Source: Rhodococcus sp. Leaf278 (lineage in GTDB: Bacteria > Actinomycetota > Actinomycetes > Mycobacteriales > Mycobacteriaceae). From it: a stretch of 45,694 nt of DNA. The stretch spans positions 1,295 to 46,988 of the forward strand of contig NZ_LMRR01000018.1 of the NCBI RefSeq assembly GCF_001426085.1. The letters run 5' to 3'. Made by a program: the position numbers and the translations under genes. The notes under the pieces are model-generated. The model made no database searches and had not been told where the DNA came from. It saw only the letters and a list, made by a program, of their open reading frames with translations. Positions 6,251 to 16,738 of the stretch are shown piece by piece. Each line of letters opens with the position of its first letter. Positions within the stretch are counted from its first letter, which is position 1.

Positions 6251-6967
6251 GTGGAATCCTCTGCTCGTGCTCAGTCCTCGCGCCGTCTCGACGCCGCGCT
6301 CGAGTCGACGGCACAGACGCAAGAACTGATGCCGCGCCGTCGACCCACCCAGGAACGCAGCCAACGCAAATTCGACGCGCTGCTCCAGGCCTCGCGTGAA
6401 CTGCTCAGCGACGTGGGGTTCGAGTCGTTCACCTGCGAAGAAGTTGCCTCGCGCGCCGAACTGCCGATCGGCACGCTCTACCAGTTCTTTGCCAACAAGT
6501 ACGTCATCGTCTGCGAACTCAATCGCCAGGACCTCGTCGGAGTCCAACAGGAGCTCGCCGAATTCGACGGCGAGGTCCCGTCCCTGGACTGGGTGCGGTT
6601 CCTCAACAATTTCGTCGACCACATGGCGGGCATGTGGATGACCGACCCGTCGCGCCGTGAGGTGTGGCTCGCCATGCAGTCGACGCCTTCGACGCGGGCG
6701 ACCGGAGTCATCCACGAGCGCGAGTTCGCCGATCAGGTCTCACGCATGCTCGGACCGTTGACCCCGCGCACACCGCGACACCGCCGCAACCTCATGGCTC
6801 AGGTGCTGGTGCACATCGTCTACTCGATGCTGAATTTCTCGGTGCAGGACGGCCAGAGCCACGAGGACGCCGTAGCCGAACTCAAGCGAATCATGATGGC
6901 CTACCTACTCGTTGCCGAGAAGGAGAGCCGACGCTCCGGCGGATCCACCGTCGAGAGCGAAGCCTGA
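6251..6967 (+). CDS. TetR family transcriptional regulator
   Basis: 238 aa. The N-terminal DNA-binding domain is clear: RRRPTQERSQRKFDALLQAS, then 'LLSDVGFESFTCEEVASRAE' and 'LPIGTLYQFFANKYVIVCEL', the TetR helix-turn-helix with its Y-x-F-F/K signature. The C-terminal ligand domain (residues ~95-220) is helical and not assignable to a ligand. The GTG start is 6 nt after a TAGCCT -10 box (leaderless). The gene is convergent with acpS and divergent from the Hsp70-like gene; either could be a target, or it may be autoregulated. I found no convincing similarity to the remembered mycobacterial FasR, so I leave the target open. Confidence 0.88.
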   Translation: MESSARAQSSRRLDAALESTAQTQELMPRRRPTQERSQRKFDALLQASRELLSDVGFESFTCEEVASRAELPIGTLYQFFANKYVIVCELNRQDLVGVQQELAEFDGEVPSLDWVRFLNNFVDHMAGMWMTDPSRREVWLAMQSTPSTRATGVIHEREFADQVSRMLGPLTPRTPRHRRNLMAQVLVHIVYSMLNFSVQDGQSHEDAVAELKRIMMAYLLVAEKESRRSGGSTVESEA

Positions 6968-6983
6968 GTCTCCCAAAACCATA

Positions 6984-7021
6984 GAAAGAGGCCCGCCCGA
7001 TCTCGTGGATCGGACGGGCCT
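6984..7021 (-). terminator. Terminator of the fas-acpS operon
   Basis: Fourteen-base arms (AGGCCCGCCCGATC / GATCGGACGGGCCT) with loop TCGTG. The odd position is a G-U pair only in minus-strand RNA, and CTTTCTATGGTTTT follows on that strand, so it mainly serves acpS; it may also stop the convergent TetR gene. Confidence 0.75.
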
Positions 7022-7040
7022 CACTCGTTTCAGGACGGAC

Positions 7041-7433
7041 TCACTCCTCCAGGATCGCCACCGCGGCAGCGATATCGCCGTCGTGCGTGAGCGACAGGTG
7101 AATCTTCACCGTCGGCAGGAACTCCTGCGCCATCCCGTGCAGCTTGATGGACGGCCGGCCCCACGCATCGTTGACGACCTCGATCAACGGGTACGGGTTG
7201 TCGCCGATCTGCGGCGGCCGAGCGAAACGCGATGTCGCCCATGCCTTCAGCACTGCTTCCTTGGCCGCCCACCGTGCTGCGTAGTGGCGGGTCGGATCGG
7301 AACTCTTCGTCGCGGCATGGCGACGCTCACCCGCGGTGAAGCTGTCGCGAATCATCGTCGTGCCGACCTTCTCCATCTGCTCGGCGAAGTCGGACACCGT
7401 CACCAGGTCGAAACCCACTCCCAGAATCGCCAT
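7041..7433 (-). CDS. acpS: Holo-[acyl-carrier-protein] synthase AcpS
   Basis: 130-aa cytosolic phosphopantetheinyl transferase that moves the 4'-phosphopantetheine of CoA onto the ACP serine, here most likely that of the Fas protein encoded just upstream. Diagnostic motifs: GVGFDLV with Asp9, and RWAAKEAVLKAW with Glu59, the two magnesium-binding acids; the C-terminal HLSLTHDGDIAAAVAIL strand is also typical. The ATG overlaps the fas stop codon by one base (TGATG), so the two are translationally coupled. The pair fas-acpS is conserved in mycobacteria and relatives. Confidence 0.96.
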   Translation of the reverse strand: MAILGVGFDLVTVSDFAEQMEKVGTTMIRDSFTAGERRHAATKSSDPTRHYAARWAAKEAVLKAWATSRFARPPQIGDNPYPLIEVVNDAWGRPSIKLHGMAQEFLPTVKIHLSLTHDGDIAAAVAILEE

Positions 7434-10400
7434 CAGATGGCACCCGGCAGACCGGAGGAGTAGACATCGTCCTCGCCGAGGCGAGCGGACTCGTTGAGCA
7501 ACACGTGTGCCTCCAGTTCGCGCGACGCCTTGGCCGGCGTCCCGTCGTGTCCCAGTCGTCGATCGTCGGGCCGTTCGTAGAGCGAGTCGCCACCGACCAT
7601 GGCCGAGATCAGCCTGCGCTGACCGGCGATGCGTCGCTCGTTCGCCTTGGCGATGTATTCCGCCCGTCGCTCGGCCGGAACGGCCTCGATGAACGCCTGC
7701 GGATGCACCAGCGCGATGAGACCGGACACGTGCCCGAACCCGAGCGAGGTGAGCAGACCCGCCTTGAGCGGAACCGAGTCACCGAAGCGCAGCGGCTCCC
7801 GAGCCCACACCAGATGCTCGAAACCGGTCATCTTGTCGTCGACGCAATCGAGACTGCGGTTCGGCGGGATGACGCCGTTGGCCAGCACCTGGCACAGGCC
7901 GATGAGCTGCCAGGCAGCCGCTCCACCCTTCGAGTGTCCGGTGAGGCTCTTCTGCGAGACGACGAACAGCGGAGCGCCGTCCGAGCGGCCGATGGCCTTG
8001 GCGAGGCGAGTGTGCAGTTCCGCCTCGTTCGGATCGTTGGCTGCAGTGGACGTGTCGTGCTTCGAGATCACGGCAACATCGTCCGCACTGACGCCGAGTG
8101 CATTGAGCGAGAGCGCCAGTGCCGAATCCTTGCCGCCGCGACCGGCACTGAGTGCACCGAGCCCCGGAGCCGGGATGGAGGTGTGCACTCCGTCGCCGTA
8201 CGACTGTGCGTAGGCAACCACTCCGAGGACTGGTAGACCCATCTCGAGGGCCAGATCGCCGCGAGCAAGCAGGATCGTTCCGCCGCCGTGCGATTCGACG
8301 AATCCTCCGCGCCTACGGTCGTTGGCCCGGGAGAACCGTCGATCGCTGATTCCCTTGGCGGACATCGCCGCCGAGTCCGCGGTGGCCGACATGTCACCGA
8401 AGCCGATGATGCCTTCGCTGCTCAGGTCGTCGAATCCGCCGGCGACCACCAGCTGAGCCTTGCCCAGCTTGATCTTGTCGACACCTTCCTCGACCGACAC
8501 TGCAGCGGTGGCGCAGGCGGCAACAGGGTGAACCATTGCGCCGTAGCTACCGATGTACGACTGAACCACGTGAGCCGCAACGACGTTCGGCAGAGCTTCC
8601 TGCAGGATGTCGTTTGCACGAGCATCACCGAGCAAGGTGTCGATGTACAGCGAGCGCATGGACTCCATGCCGCCCATGCCGGTGCCCTGCGTGTTGGCGA
8701 CCAGCGTCGGGTGCACCCAGCGCATCAGTTCCGACGGGTTGAAGCCCGAGGAGATGAACGCGTCGACCGTGGTGACGATGTTCCACAGCGCAACTCGGTC
8801 GACCGAGCTGGCCATGTCGGGCGAGATGCCCCACTTGGTGGGATCGAATCCGGTCGGAATCTGTCCACCCACGGTGCGGGTGAGCTTCATCTTGCGCGGA
8901 ACGCGAATCTCGGTGCCCGCCTTGCGGGTGACCTGCCAGTCGCTCGAATCCGGGACCGGTGTGATCAGCGTGTGCTCGGGATCCGCTGCTGCGAACGACC
9001 GGGCATCGATCTCGGTTCCGACCACGAAGGTGAGGTCGTTGTCGAGGAAGATCGAGGTCATCAGCGGAGCGGTGTTGCCGACCATCGCGCCGTCGTCGCC
9101 GTAGGTGCGGATACCGCACTTCTCGACCACGATGTCGTGATACTTGTCGGCGATGTCCTCCTCGGGCACCAGGTCGCCTGACTCGATGTCGTACCAACCC
9201 GGCTTGGGATCGTTCTCCCAGGCAATCAGGCCGGTGTTCCACGCGAGTTCGAGAACGCCTGCGGCAGAAAGCTGCTCGTCGACCTCCATCTCGAAGCGGG
9301 TACGCGCCGAACCATAGGGTCCGAGCTCACCTGCACCGACGATCACGATCAGGTCCTTCGGGTCGACGTCCAAGCTCGGCCACGCCGGAGCGGTGGTCGA
9401 CGTCGACAGCCGCGGCGGTGCGGGCAGTGCCGCGATGACCGAGTTGTCCACTGTCTCTTCGGTCTTCTCGGCCGCGGCCGCAGCTGCGTCCCGAGCGAGC
9501 TCGACCAGGTTGAGCTTGGTGTTGGCCAAGCCGCCCGTGAGATCGGCGGTGATCGGTTCCTGCGCAGCCTGACGACGAGCGGCAGGCGTGCACAGTTCGA
9601 GTAGCTCGGTCGCCATCTCCTCGGTCGACCAGGTGCGCACACCCTCGGCCTCGACCGCCTCGACGATGGGATCGTTGCCACCCATCAGGCCGGTGCCGCG
9701 CACCCACCCGATGTGAGCGTGGGCGATGGACACCCGCTCGGCCCAGTTCTTCTCCGAGCCCCACTTGGCGACAACAGCGTCGAGTGCGGCCTTCGATTCG
9801 CCGTAAGCACCGTCGCCACCGAACATTCCGCGGTTCGGCGATCCCGGCAGCACCACGTGCAGGTGCGTGTCGATGTCGGTGTCGTAGCCGACCTTCGCAA
9901 GTCCGGTGATCAGACGCTCGACCGACCAGAGCAGCACACGCATTTCCATCTCGGCGCGAGCTCCGGCGTCGGACATCTCGCCCATGACCCGAGGTGCGGC
10001 GAACGGGAACAGCATCGTCGGCGTCGTGGCGGCCTTGACCAGAGTCTTTGCGCCACCGGCAGTGTCGATGAAGTCGCTGCCGATCCACTCGATGAGTGCA
10101 TCGACGTCGGTGTACGACGCGATGTTGGCCGGAACCACCCAGAGCGACGCGCCGCTGCGTGCGTTGTCGCGGTAGAGCGAGCGGTAGAAGCCGAGCCGCT
10201 CGTCGTCGAGCCTGGACGTGGTGACGAAGACCGTCGCTCCCCCGGCCAGCAGCTTGGCGGTCACCGCTGCTGCGATGGATCCCTTGCTGCCACCGGTGAC
10301 GACTGCGACCTCGTCGGCCCACTGGCCCTTGTTCTCAGCTGCGACCGCGACGTCCGCGATGCGTCCGAAGGTCTCGGCGAGCACTGTCCTGTTCTCGTAG

Positions 10401-13400
10401 TCGGCCTTGGCCTTCCACCACTGTGCCTGTGCTGCAACGGCATTGCCTGCACCGGCGAAGGACTCGACAGCGACGTCGCCTGCGGTACCGAGCCACAACC
10501 GGGCCAGATCCTCACGGGCAGTGGCCCACCGGTCGTCGATCAGCACGGCGCGCTTGGCGTCGAACGCGGGAGCGACCAGGCGAGGCCAGTCCGATCCGAG
10601 TTCGGCCGAGACCAGCTCGACCAGAGCGGCGTCGGGATCCTCGGCCAGCAGCGAGTTGGGGGCATCGGCCAGTCCGAGCTGTTCGAGAACCAACCGGGCT
10701 GCGGAGGCGAGAACGCCGTCGCGGCCGGTGATGTGCTCGGTGAACTCACCCAGAGCAGCAGCGTCGACGGTTCCGCCGGCTCCACCACCTGCCTGCGGCA
10801 TCGAGACTGCGACGCCGCGACGTGCGGCCACCGCAGCTACTGCCGCATCGATGACGTTGTCCACAGCGTTGCCGTCGGCGAGTGCGCCGTCGGCCAGGCC
10901 GCCGAGTGCACCGCCGCGGACCGAGGCACCGTCACGGGTGCCGAGAGCGACCTCGGCGGTGACGTGATGCGCCCAACCGTCGCCCAGTTCCCAGGTCTTC
11001 TTGACGCGATCGGCGATCGAGGCCGGGCGTCGACCCGAGGGGCCGAAGACCTTGCGGAGGTGATCGTTGATCGAATCGCTGAGTACCGGGCCGAAGGGCT
11101 TGTAGGTACGAGCCAGCTTGTTGACCGTGCCCGAGAGCGCGCCCATGTCGGCATCGGCTGCGCCGTCGATCGCACCGAGCGAGAGCTCGGAGCCGAGGTC
11201 GACGAGCAGCTGGTTACGACGTGAGGACACGCCGTCGCACAGTGCCTCGATGGTGTCGGCAGGTCCGATCTGGTCGAGCTGCAGTTTGGTCCACAGGCCG
11301 ATGAGGATCTTGGTCGCATCGGCGGCGACGAACGCGATGTCGTCGGGGCGAGGTCCGCCCGACGGTGCTGCGGCCGGAGCGGGTGCTGCGGCCGGAGCCG
11401 CCGCTGCTGCTGCAGGAGCAGCCGTCTCGGGAGCCGGAGTTGCTTCGTCCTCGTCGGCCGGAGCCGGGTCGGTGTCGGTGCCGTAGACGATCGCGGCTTC
11501 ACGTTCGAGGTTGAGCACCTCGACCGGGTGACCGAAGCGGCCGGGCAGCTTGAGGGTCTGCGAGGCGAGGTTGGCCACGGTCGGTGTTGCACCGAGACCG
11601 ATCTCGACGAAGCGCTCGACGCCCATGCCGCCGTCGGACTCGTCCGCGAACAACAAGTCCTGCGTCTCGATCCATCGAACCGGGCTGGCGAACTGCCAGG
11701 CGAGCAGCTCGGTCAGAATCACGCGGCACAGATCGCTCGGCCGTGCGGCCCACGAATCGAAGTCCGCGAGAACGGTGTTCAGCGGCTCGGACGGCACGAG
11801 ATCGGCGATCTCCTGAGCGAACTCGCGATCGAGCGAGAACGGCTTGGGAACCAGGTTCGGGATGTAGCGCCCCACCAGGATCGCCGGATCGAGCTGCTCG
11901 GGCAGCAGGGTCTCGAGGCGGCTGCGGAAGTCGTCGACTCCGCCGCGCAGCACCGTCGAGTGGAACGGCACGTCGATGCCCGGAACCATGATGTAGGCGG
12001 CCTTGCCACCGAACTCTGCGCGGCGAACTGCGATCTTCTTCTCGAGCTCGCCGAGGCCGGCAACGGTGCCCGCGATGGCGTACTGCGAACCGCGCAGGTT
12101 GAGGTTGACGATTTCGAGGAACTCACCGGACTCTGCTGCGACACCGGCGACGAAGCCCTGCACGTCCGCGTCGGCCAGGCCGATCTGGGACGGGCGAATG
12201 GCTGCCATGCGGTAGTCGCTTCGGCCGTTCTCGTCACGAGGAACGAGTGCGTGCATGGCCGAGCCGCGCTGGAAGACGACCTCGAGGACGGCTTCGAGCG
12301 GAAGCACCCCGGCGACGGCTGCCAAGGCGTTGTACTCACCCACCGAGTGGCCGGCGAGGATGGAGTTCTCCACGAACGCACCGGATTCACGCAGTTCGGC
12401 AACCTGTGCGACACCGAGAACGGCCATCGCGACCTGGGTGAACTGGGTCAGGTGCAGCACACCGTCGGGATGCTTGTGCGTGACGCCGCGCGCCTTGAGC
12501 GTGGTCGGGTTGTCGCGCACCACAGCGAGAATCGAGAATCCGAGTGCGCTGCGGGTGTGCTTGTCGGCACGCTCCCACACCTCACGAGCGGCCTTCGACC
12601 GAGCCCGTGCGTCCAGTCCCATACCCGGGCGCTGGATGCCCTGGCCGGGGAATGCGTAGACGGTCTTCGGCGCAGCGGTGCGAGCAGTGGCGACCATGAC
12701 GAGTTCGCCTGCGACACGGCAGGACACCTCGACGAGCTCGGCACCCTGGTCGAATCCGGTGCGGTCGACGCGAACGTCGATCTCGGCTCCGGGGCGAACC
12801 ATGCCGAGGAAGCGTGCAGTCCATGCGGTGAGACGACGCGGCGGAGTCTTGGTGTCCGCGTGATCGACTGCGGTGACCGTCTGCTGGGCAGCTGCGGAGA
12901 GCCACATGCCGTGCACGATCGGGCTGCCGAGACCGGCGAGCAGTGCGGCGGCATCCGAGGTGTGAATCGGGTTGTGGTCACCCGAGACCTGAGCGAATGC
13001 GGCCATGTTGCGCGGGGCCACGATGGTGGCCTGACGGCGACGACGACGCGGGGTGTCCTTGGCGTCGGCGCTGAGGGATCCGCCTGCGCGAGCCGGATCG
13101 GTCAGCTCGCCCTTGCCGGTGCGTCCACGAATTGCGAAGCGCTCCACCAGGGTTGCGACGGAAGGGGCATCGAGACCCTCGCCGAGCATGGCGCCGATCT
13201 CGACGGTGACCTCGACGACGCGGCCGAGATCGGTGTCGAGCACCTCTCCGGCTGCGGCCTTGACCACGAGAATCGATGTGTCGGTGGGCAATTCGCCGAC
13301 GAGGTTCACGCTGTGATCGAGGTGCACCAGGTCGAGCATGCCCTCGATGACGTCGATGCCCTCAGCGTTGCGGGTAGCACCCAGGACGGCGAAGACGGCC

Positions 13401-16400
13401 GGCCAGCAGGCGCCGACGAGGACGTCGGGAACGGCCTTGCCGCTGACGGTGAGTGTGTCCGGGAGTCCGGATCCGGTGACGCCTGCGTGGTCGGCGATCA
13501 GATCGGGGATCCACGCGATATTCAGTCGTGCGACGCCACCCTTGACGGCCGGAAGCTCCTGGCCTGCAGCAACTCCCAGCAGTGCCGACATGGCCTGCTG
13601 GGCGTCCTGTGCGGTGACGACGGGAGCGCCGCCGTCGATCGTGGAGGCGGGCACCGTCAAACGGATGCGTACTTCCTTACCGGGAGCGAGAGGAACCAGC
13701 AGCTCCACATGCTCGGCATCGAGCACGGTCAGCGAGGAGCCGGTCTGCGGATGCGAGGCGACCGAATCGGAATCGACGGTCCAGTCGGCCGGATCACCGA
13801 GGCGTGCAACGGGGTTCTGCGTCATCCGCGAGGCCCAGGTGACGTCGGGAGCTGCCAGCACGATGCCCAGCAGTCCGGGCGCGATCTCGGCGTGGCGACG
13901 GCTGGCGATGGCCGCCGGCTCGACACCCTCGGCGAGAAGCTGGTCCGCAGTGGCCTTCTCGAAACGGTTCAGCAGTTCGCCGACCGGCTCGTCCACGCGA
14001 GTGATGCCGGCGACGGCAACGGTTCCGGGGATGATGCAGACCTGATCGGCGGAGTAGCGAGCATCGTGTGCCTGCCACAGCGAGTCACTGCGCCACCAGC
14101 GACGCACGTCGCCGTCGACGACAGGGACGAAGTTGACCGGCTTGCCGGGCATGCGGCACAGCGAGGTGAAGAAGGTGATGTCGGCCGGGTGCAGCACCAC
14201 GTCGGCGGCGTCGGGGAACTGTGCGAGCAGCGACTTCAGCGCTGCACGCGGACGTTCGAGAACCTCGGCGTCGGCGAACAGGGTGGGGATGGGTCCGCGA
14301 TCGACCGGGTGCAGACGAGCCTCGGCGCGCTGCAGCATCTCCAGGAAGCGGGTGCGCCAGGTGATGTCGAGCCACACCGATTCGCGTGCCTCGGTCACGG
14401 CATCGGTGAACTCACCGCCGCAATCGAAGTCGCTGCGCGAGTCGGTGCCGATGGCCAGATCCAGGTAGCGAGCGAGCCACTGCTGGTAGGTCATCTCGGC
14501 GACGTCACCGAAGAACGGCTTTGCGGTGCCGTCGAGTGCGGCGATGATCTCGTCGCGTCGCTCGGCCACGGCGTCGGCGTTGCCGGCGACCTCGTCGAGC
14601 AGTCGGCCGCAACGCGAAGCCGCGTTGTCGATTTCGTGGATGTCGGCACCGAGCTGGCTACGACCCGAAGCCATTCCGCCGTTGGCGGTTCCGGCCCCGA
14701 CCCAATCGGGAGTTCCCGGTGTGTCGACGAGAAGCTGCTTGACCTCGGGTGCCGTGGTGGCTTCGAGGGTGGCCATGGCAGCGGTGCCGACGAGGATTCC
14801 GTCGAGCGGCATCTTGGGGTAGCCGTACACGGCCGACCAGGTGCCCGTGAGGTATTCCGCTGCGCGCTCGGGGGTTCCGATGCCGCCGCCGACACAGATG
14901 ACGAGGTTGGGCCGCGACCGCAGTTCTGCGTAGGTGGTCAGCAGCAGGTCGTCGAGGTCCTCCCACGAGTGGTGTCCACCTGCGCGGCCACCTTCGATGT
15001 GGACGTTGACCTGGTAGGACGGGACCTCGTTGGCGATACGGATGACGGCGCGAATCTGCGCGACGGTGCCGGGCTTGAACGAGACGTAGCTGATGCCGGC
15101 CTCGGACAGCTCTTCGATGAGGGCGACTGCCTCGTCGAGTTCGGGAATGCCTGCCGTGACGACGACGCCGTCGATGGCGGCACCTGCTGCACGTGCGCGC
15201 TGCACGATGCGGCGTCCGCCGAGCTGAAGCTTCCACAGGTAGGGATCGAGGAACAGCGAGTTGAACTGGATGGCGCGGCCGGGCTCCAGCAAAGTGGAGA
15301 GCTCGGCGACGCGATCGGTGAAGATGTCCTCGGTGACCTGGCCGCCACCGGCGAGCTCGGCCCAGTGGCCTGCGTTGGCAGCTGCGGCGACGATCTTCGC
15401 GTCGACCGTCGTCGGCGTCATACCGGCGAGCAGGATCGGCGAACGACCGGTCATCTTGGTGAAGGAAGTCTCGACCACGACGCGGCCGTCGGGCAGGGTT
15501 ACCGGCTTCGGTGCAAAGGCAGACCATGCGGGCTGCACCTCGGGTGCAGCTCCGGGGGTGAGCAGATTGCGGTGGCCGCCGCGGGACGACGCGGCGATGA
15601 TGCCGACGCCCTGTCCGCGCAGTGCCGGAGTGGTCATGCGGGTGAGGAGGTCGCCCGGACCGAGATCGAGGATCCAATCGGCACCGGCGTCGACAACGCC
15701 GTCGATGGCGTCGACCCAGTCCACGGAGTCGACCAGGATCTTCTGCGCGAGGCCGCGAGCGAGCTCGACGTCGAGTCCACAGCGCTGCGCCCAGGCGCTG
15801 ACGAGTTCGACGGCGTCTTCGAGAGCGGGGTGGTGGAAGCCGATCTCGACCGGGAGCTGCTCGAAGACCGGGGCGAACACGGCACCGCCGCGCTTCTTGG
15901 CGTCGCGCTCACGCTCTTCCTCGGCAGCGATCTGCTCGCACTTCTCCTGAACGCGAGCCAGCTGCGCCGGCGGTCCCGAGAGTACGACGCGGCGGCGGCC
16001 GTTGCGGATGGCGAGTGCAGCGGATCGCTCCGGCGCTCCGACGATCTCGAGGTCGGTGATGATGGCCTGCAGGCGTTCGGGCGCAACGTTGGCGACCGAC
16101 ACCATCGGCGCGCGGTCGCCGGCACCGATGATGCCGCGGCGGCGGCCGACCAGACCGGCTGCGGCACCCACTAGCTGAGCGATCGCGAGGAAGTTCGCAT
16201 CCTGCGCGCCGTCCGCGGCGACGGACTCGGCAGCGATGAGTCCCTGCGAGTGTCCGACCACCTTGACGGGCGGCGTCTGGGAGGGATCGAGTCCCTGCAG
16301 CTTCAACGCGCGCAACGCTGCGACCTGGGTGAGGAACACCCCGGGAAGTGACACCGCGGCGGAGGTCAGCGCAGCCTCGGACGGTCCGTACGAGCCGACG

Positions 16401-16738
16401 GTGTCGTCGTCGGCGAGATCCTGCTCGAGCATCCAGCCGATGGGGTCGAATCCCACGGAGCGAACGACCAGTAGCTCGTCGGAGACGGGCGCGAGTACGG
16501 CTGCAGCCTCGTTGACGAGATCGGTGAGTTCGGGCTCGAGTGCAGAATCGCGGGCCAGCTCTTCGAGGGAGCTGAGCCACGGTGCGCCCTGACCACCGAA
16601 TGCCAGTGCATAGGGCTCGCCCGCGGCGAAACGATCTGCCAGAGTCCGAGAGCCGCCATTGCTTTTAGGGGATTTGCCTGCGTTGCCGTTGCTTCGCGTG
16701 CCGCGTCCGTGTGATGGTGTGCTCTCGTTGATCGTCAA
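7433..16738 (-). CDS. fas: Type I fatty acid synthase Fas
   Basis: 3,101-aa multienzyme making C16-C26 acyl-CoAs from acetyl- and malonyl-CoA. Order of domains with approximate residues: acetyltransferase (VVGHSQGL, ~161), enoyl reductase (GRSPILLAGMTPTT, ~433), dehydratase (SGDHNPIHT hot-dog, ~1254), malonyl/palmitoyl transferase (AGHSVGEYN, ~1464), an Ala/Pro-rich linker (~1755-1800), ACP (GVSSRRNQLLVDLG, ~1838), ketoreductase (VTGGSKGSIAAAV, ~2149) and ketosynthase (HPVAACATAAVS, Cys ~2741). All catalytic motifs are intact. I start at TTG because TINE resembles the mycobacterial Fas N-terminus (TIHE, remembered) and AGAGGA lies upstream; the frame stays open 47 codons further to an ATG. 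The upstream palindromes probably hold its regulation. Confidence 0.97.
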   Translation of the reverse strand: MTINESTPSHGRGTRSNGNAGKSPKSNGGSRTLADRFAAGEPYALAFGGQGAPWLSSLEELARDSALEPELTDLVNEAAAVLAPVSDELLVVRSVGFDPIGWMLEQDLADDDTVGSYGPSEAALTSAAVSLPGVFLTQVAALRALKLQGLDPSQTPPVKVVGHSQGLIAAESVAADGAQDANFLAIAQLVGAAAGLVGRRRGIIGAGDRAPMVSVANVAPERLQAIITDLEIVGAPERSAALAIRNGRRRVVLSGPPAQLARVQEKCEQIAAEEERERDAKKRGGAVFAPVFEQLPVEIGFHHPALEDAVELVSAWAQRCGLDVELARGLAQKILVDSVDWVDAIDGVVDAGADWILDLGPGDLLTRMTTPALRGQGVGIIAASSRGGHRNLLTPGAAPEVQPAWSAFAPKPVTLPDGRVVVETSFTKMTGRSPILLAGMTPTTVDAKIVAAAANAGHWAELAGGGQVTEDIFTDRVAELSTLLEPGRAIQFNSLFLDPYLWKLQLGGRRIVQRARAAGAAIDGVVVTAGIPELDEAVALIEELSEAGISYVSFKPGTVAQIRAVIRIANEVPSYQVNVHIEGGRAGGHHSWEDLDDLLLTTYAELRSRPNLVICVGGGIGTPERAAEYLTGTWSAVYGYPKMPLDGILVGTAAMATLEATTAPEVKQLLVDTPGTPDWVGAGTANGGMASGRSQLGADIHEIDNAASRCGRLLDEVAGNADAVAERRDEIIAALDGTAKPFFGDVAEMTYQQWLARYLDLAIGTDSRSDFDCGGEFTDAVTEARESVWLDITWRTRFLEMLQRAEARLHPVDRGPIPTLFADAEVLERPRAALKSLLAQFPDAADVVLHPADITFFTSLCRMPGKPVNFVPVVDGDVRRWWRSDSLWQAHDARYSADQVCIIPGTVAVAGITRVDEPVGELLNRFEKATADQLLAEGVEPAAIASRRHAEIAPGLLGIVLAAPDVTWASRMTQNPVARLGDPADWTVDSDSVASHPQTGSSLTVLDAEHVELLVPLAPGKEVRIRLTVPASTIDGGAPVVTAQDAQQAMSALLGVAAGQELPAVKGGVARLNIAWIPDLIADHAGVTGSGLPDTLTVSGKAVPDVLVGACWPAVFAVLGATRNAEGIDVIEGMLDLVHLDHSVNLVGELPTDTSILVVKAAAGEVLDTDLGRVVEVTVEIGAMLGEGLDAPSVATLVERFAIRGRTGKGELTDPARAGGSLSADAKDTPRRRRRQATIVAPRNMAAFAQVSGDHNPIHTSDAAALLAGLGSPIVHGMWLSAAAQQTVTAVDHADTKTPPRRLTAWTARFLGMVRPGAEIDVRVDRTGFDQGAELVEVSCRVAGELVMVATARTAAPKTVYAFPGQGIQRPGMGLDARARSKAAREVWERADKHTRSALGFSILAVVRDNPTTLKARGVTHKHPDGVLHLTQFTQVAMAVLGVAQVAELRESGAFVENSILAGHSVGEYNALAAVAGVLPLEAVLEVVFQRGSAMHALVPRDENGRSDYRMAAIRPSQIGLADADVQGFVAGVAAESGEFLEIVNLNLRGSQYAIAGTVAGLGELEKKIAVRRAEFGGKAAYIMVPGIDVPFHSTVLRGGVDDFRSRLETLLPEQLDPAILVGRYIPNLVPKPFSLDREFAQEIADLVPSEPLNTVLADFDSWAARPSDLCRVILTELLAWQFASPVRWIETQDLLFADESDGGMGVERFVEIGLGATPTVANLASQTLKLPGRFGHPVEVLNLEREAAIVYGTDTDPAPADEDEATPAPETAAPAAAAAAPAAAPAPAAAPSGGPRPDDIAFVAADATKILIGLWTKLQLDQIGPADTIEALCDGVSSRRNQLLVDLGSELSLGAIDGAADADMGALSGTVNKLARTYKPFGPVLSDSINDHLRKVFGPSGRRPASIADRVKKTWELGDGWAHHVTAEVALGTRDGASVRGGALGGLADGALADGNAVDNVIDAAVAAVAARRGVAVSMPQAGGGAGGTVDAAALGEFTEHITGRDGVLASAARLVLEQLGLADAPNSLLAEDPDAALVELVSAELGSDWPRLVAPAFDAKRAVLIDDRWATAREDLARLWLGTAGDVAVESFAGAGNAVAAQAQWWKAKADYENRTVLAETFGRIADVAVAAENKGQWADEVAVVTGGSKGSIAAAVTAKLLAGGATVFVTTSRLDDERLGFYRSLYRDNARSGASLWVVPANIASYTDVDALIEWIGSDFIDTAGGAKTLVKAATTPTMLFPFAAPRVMGEMSDAGARAEMEMRVLLWSVERLITGLAKVGYDTDIDTHLHVVLPGSPNRGMFGGDGAYGESKAALDAVVAKWGSEKNWAERVSIAHAHIGWVRGTGLMGGNDPIVEAVEAEGVRTWSTEEMATELLELCTPAARRQAAQEPITADLTGGLANTKLNLVELARDAAAAAAEKTEETVDNSVIAALPAPPRLSTSTTAPAWPSLDVDPKDLIVIVGAGELGPYGSARTRFEMEVDEQLSAAGVLELAWNTGLIAWENDPKPGWYDIESGDLVPEEDIADKYHDIVVEKCGIRTYGDDGAMVGNTAPLMTSIFLDNDLTFVVGTEIDARSFAAADPEHTLITPVPDSSDWQVTRKAGTEIRVPRKMKLTRTVGGQIPTGFDPTKWGISPDMASSVDRVALWNIVTTVDAFISSGFNPSELMRWVHPTLVANTQGTGMGGMESMRSLYIDTLLGDARANDILQEALPNVVAAHVVQSYIGSYGAMVHPVAACATAAVSVEEGVDKIKLGKAQLVVAGGFDDLSSEGIIGFGDMSATADSAAMSAKGISDRRFSRANDRRRGGFVESHGGGTILLARGDLALEMGLPVLGVVAYAQSYGDGVHTSIPAPGLGALSAGRGGKDSALALSLNALGVSADDVAVISKHDTSTAANDPNEAELHTRLAKAIGRSDGAPLFVVSQKSLTGHSKGGAAAWQLIGLCQVLANGVIPPNRSLDCVDDKMTGFEHLVWAREPLRFGDSVPLKAGLLTSLGFGHVSGLIALVHPQAFIEAVPAERRAEYIAKANERRIAGQRRLISAMVGGDSLYERPDDRRLGHDGTPAKASRELEAHVLLNESARLGEDDVYSSGLPGAI

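Noticed and set aside
6251..6967. Calling this TetR gene FasR because it lies next to acpS-fas
   Set aside because: The sequence does not resemble the mycobacterial FasR I remember, and the gene is convergent with acpS; the target is left open.
11528..16174. A very long open frame (about 1,550 codons) on the plus strand opposite fas, and similar shorter ones at 9,713-11,224
   Set aside because: It is the mirror of fas codon bias in high-GC DNA. The translation is rich in Gly, Asp, Arg and Cys without any recognisable domain, while the minus strand encodes an intact Fas.
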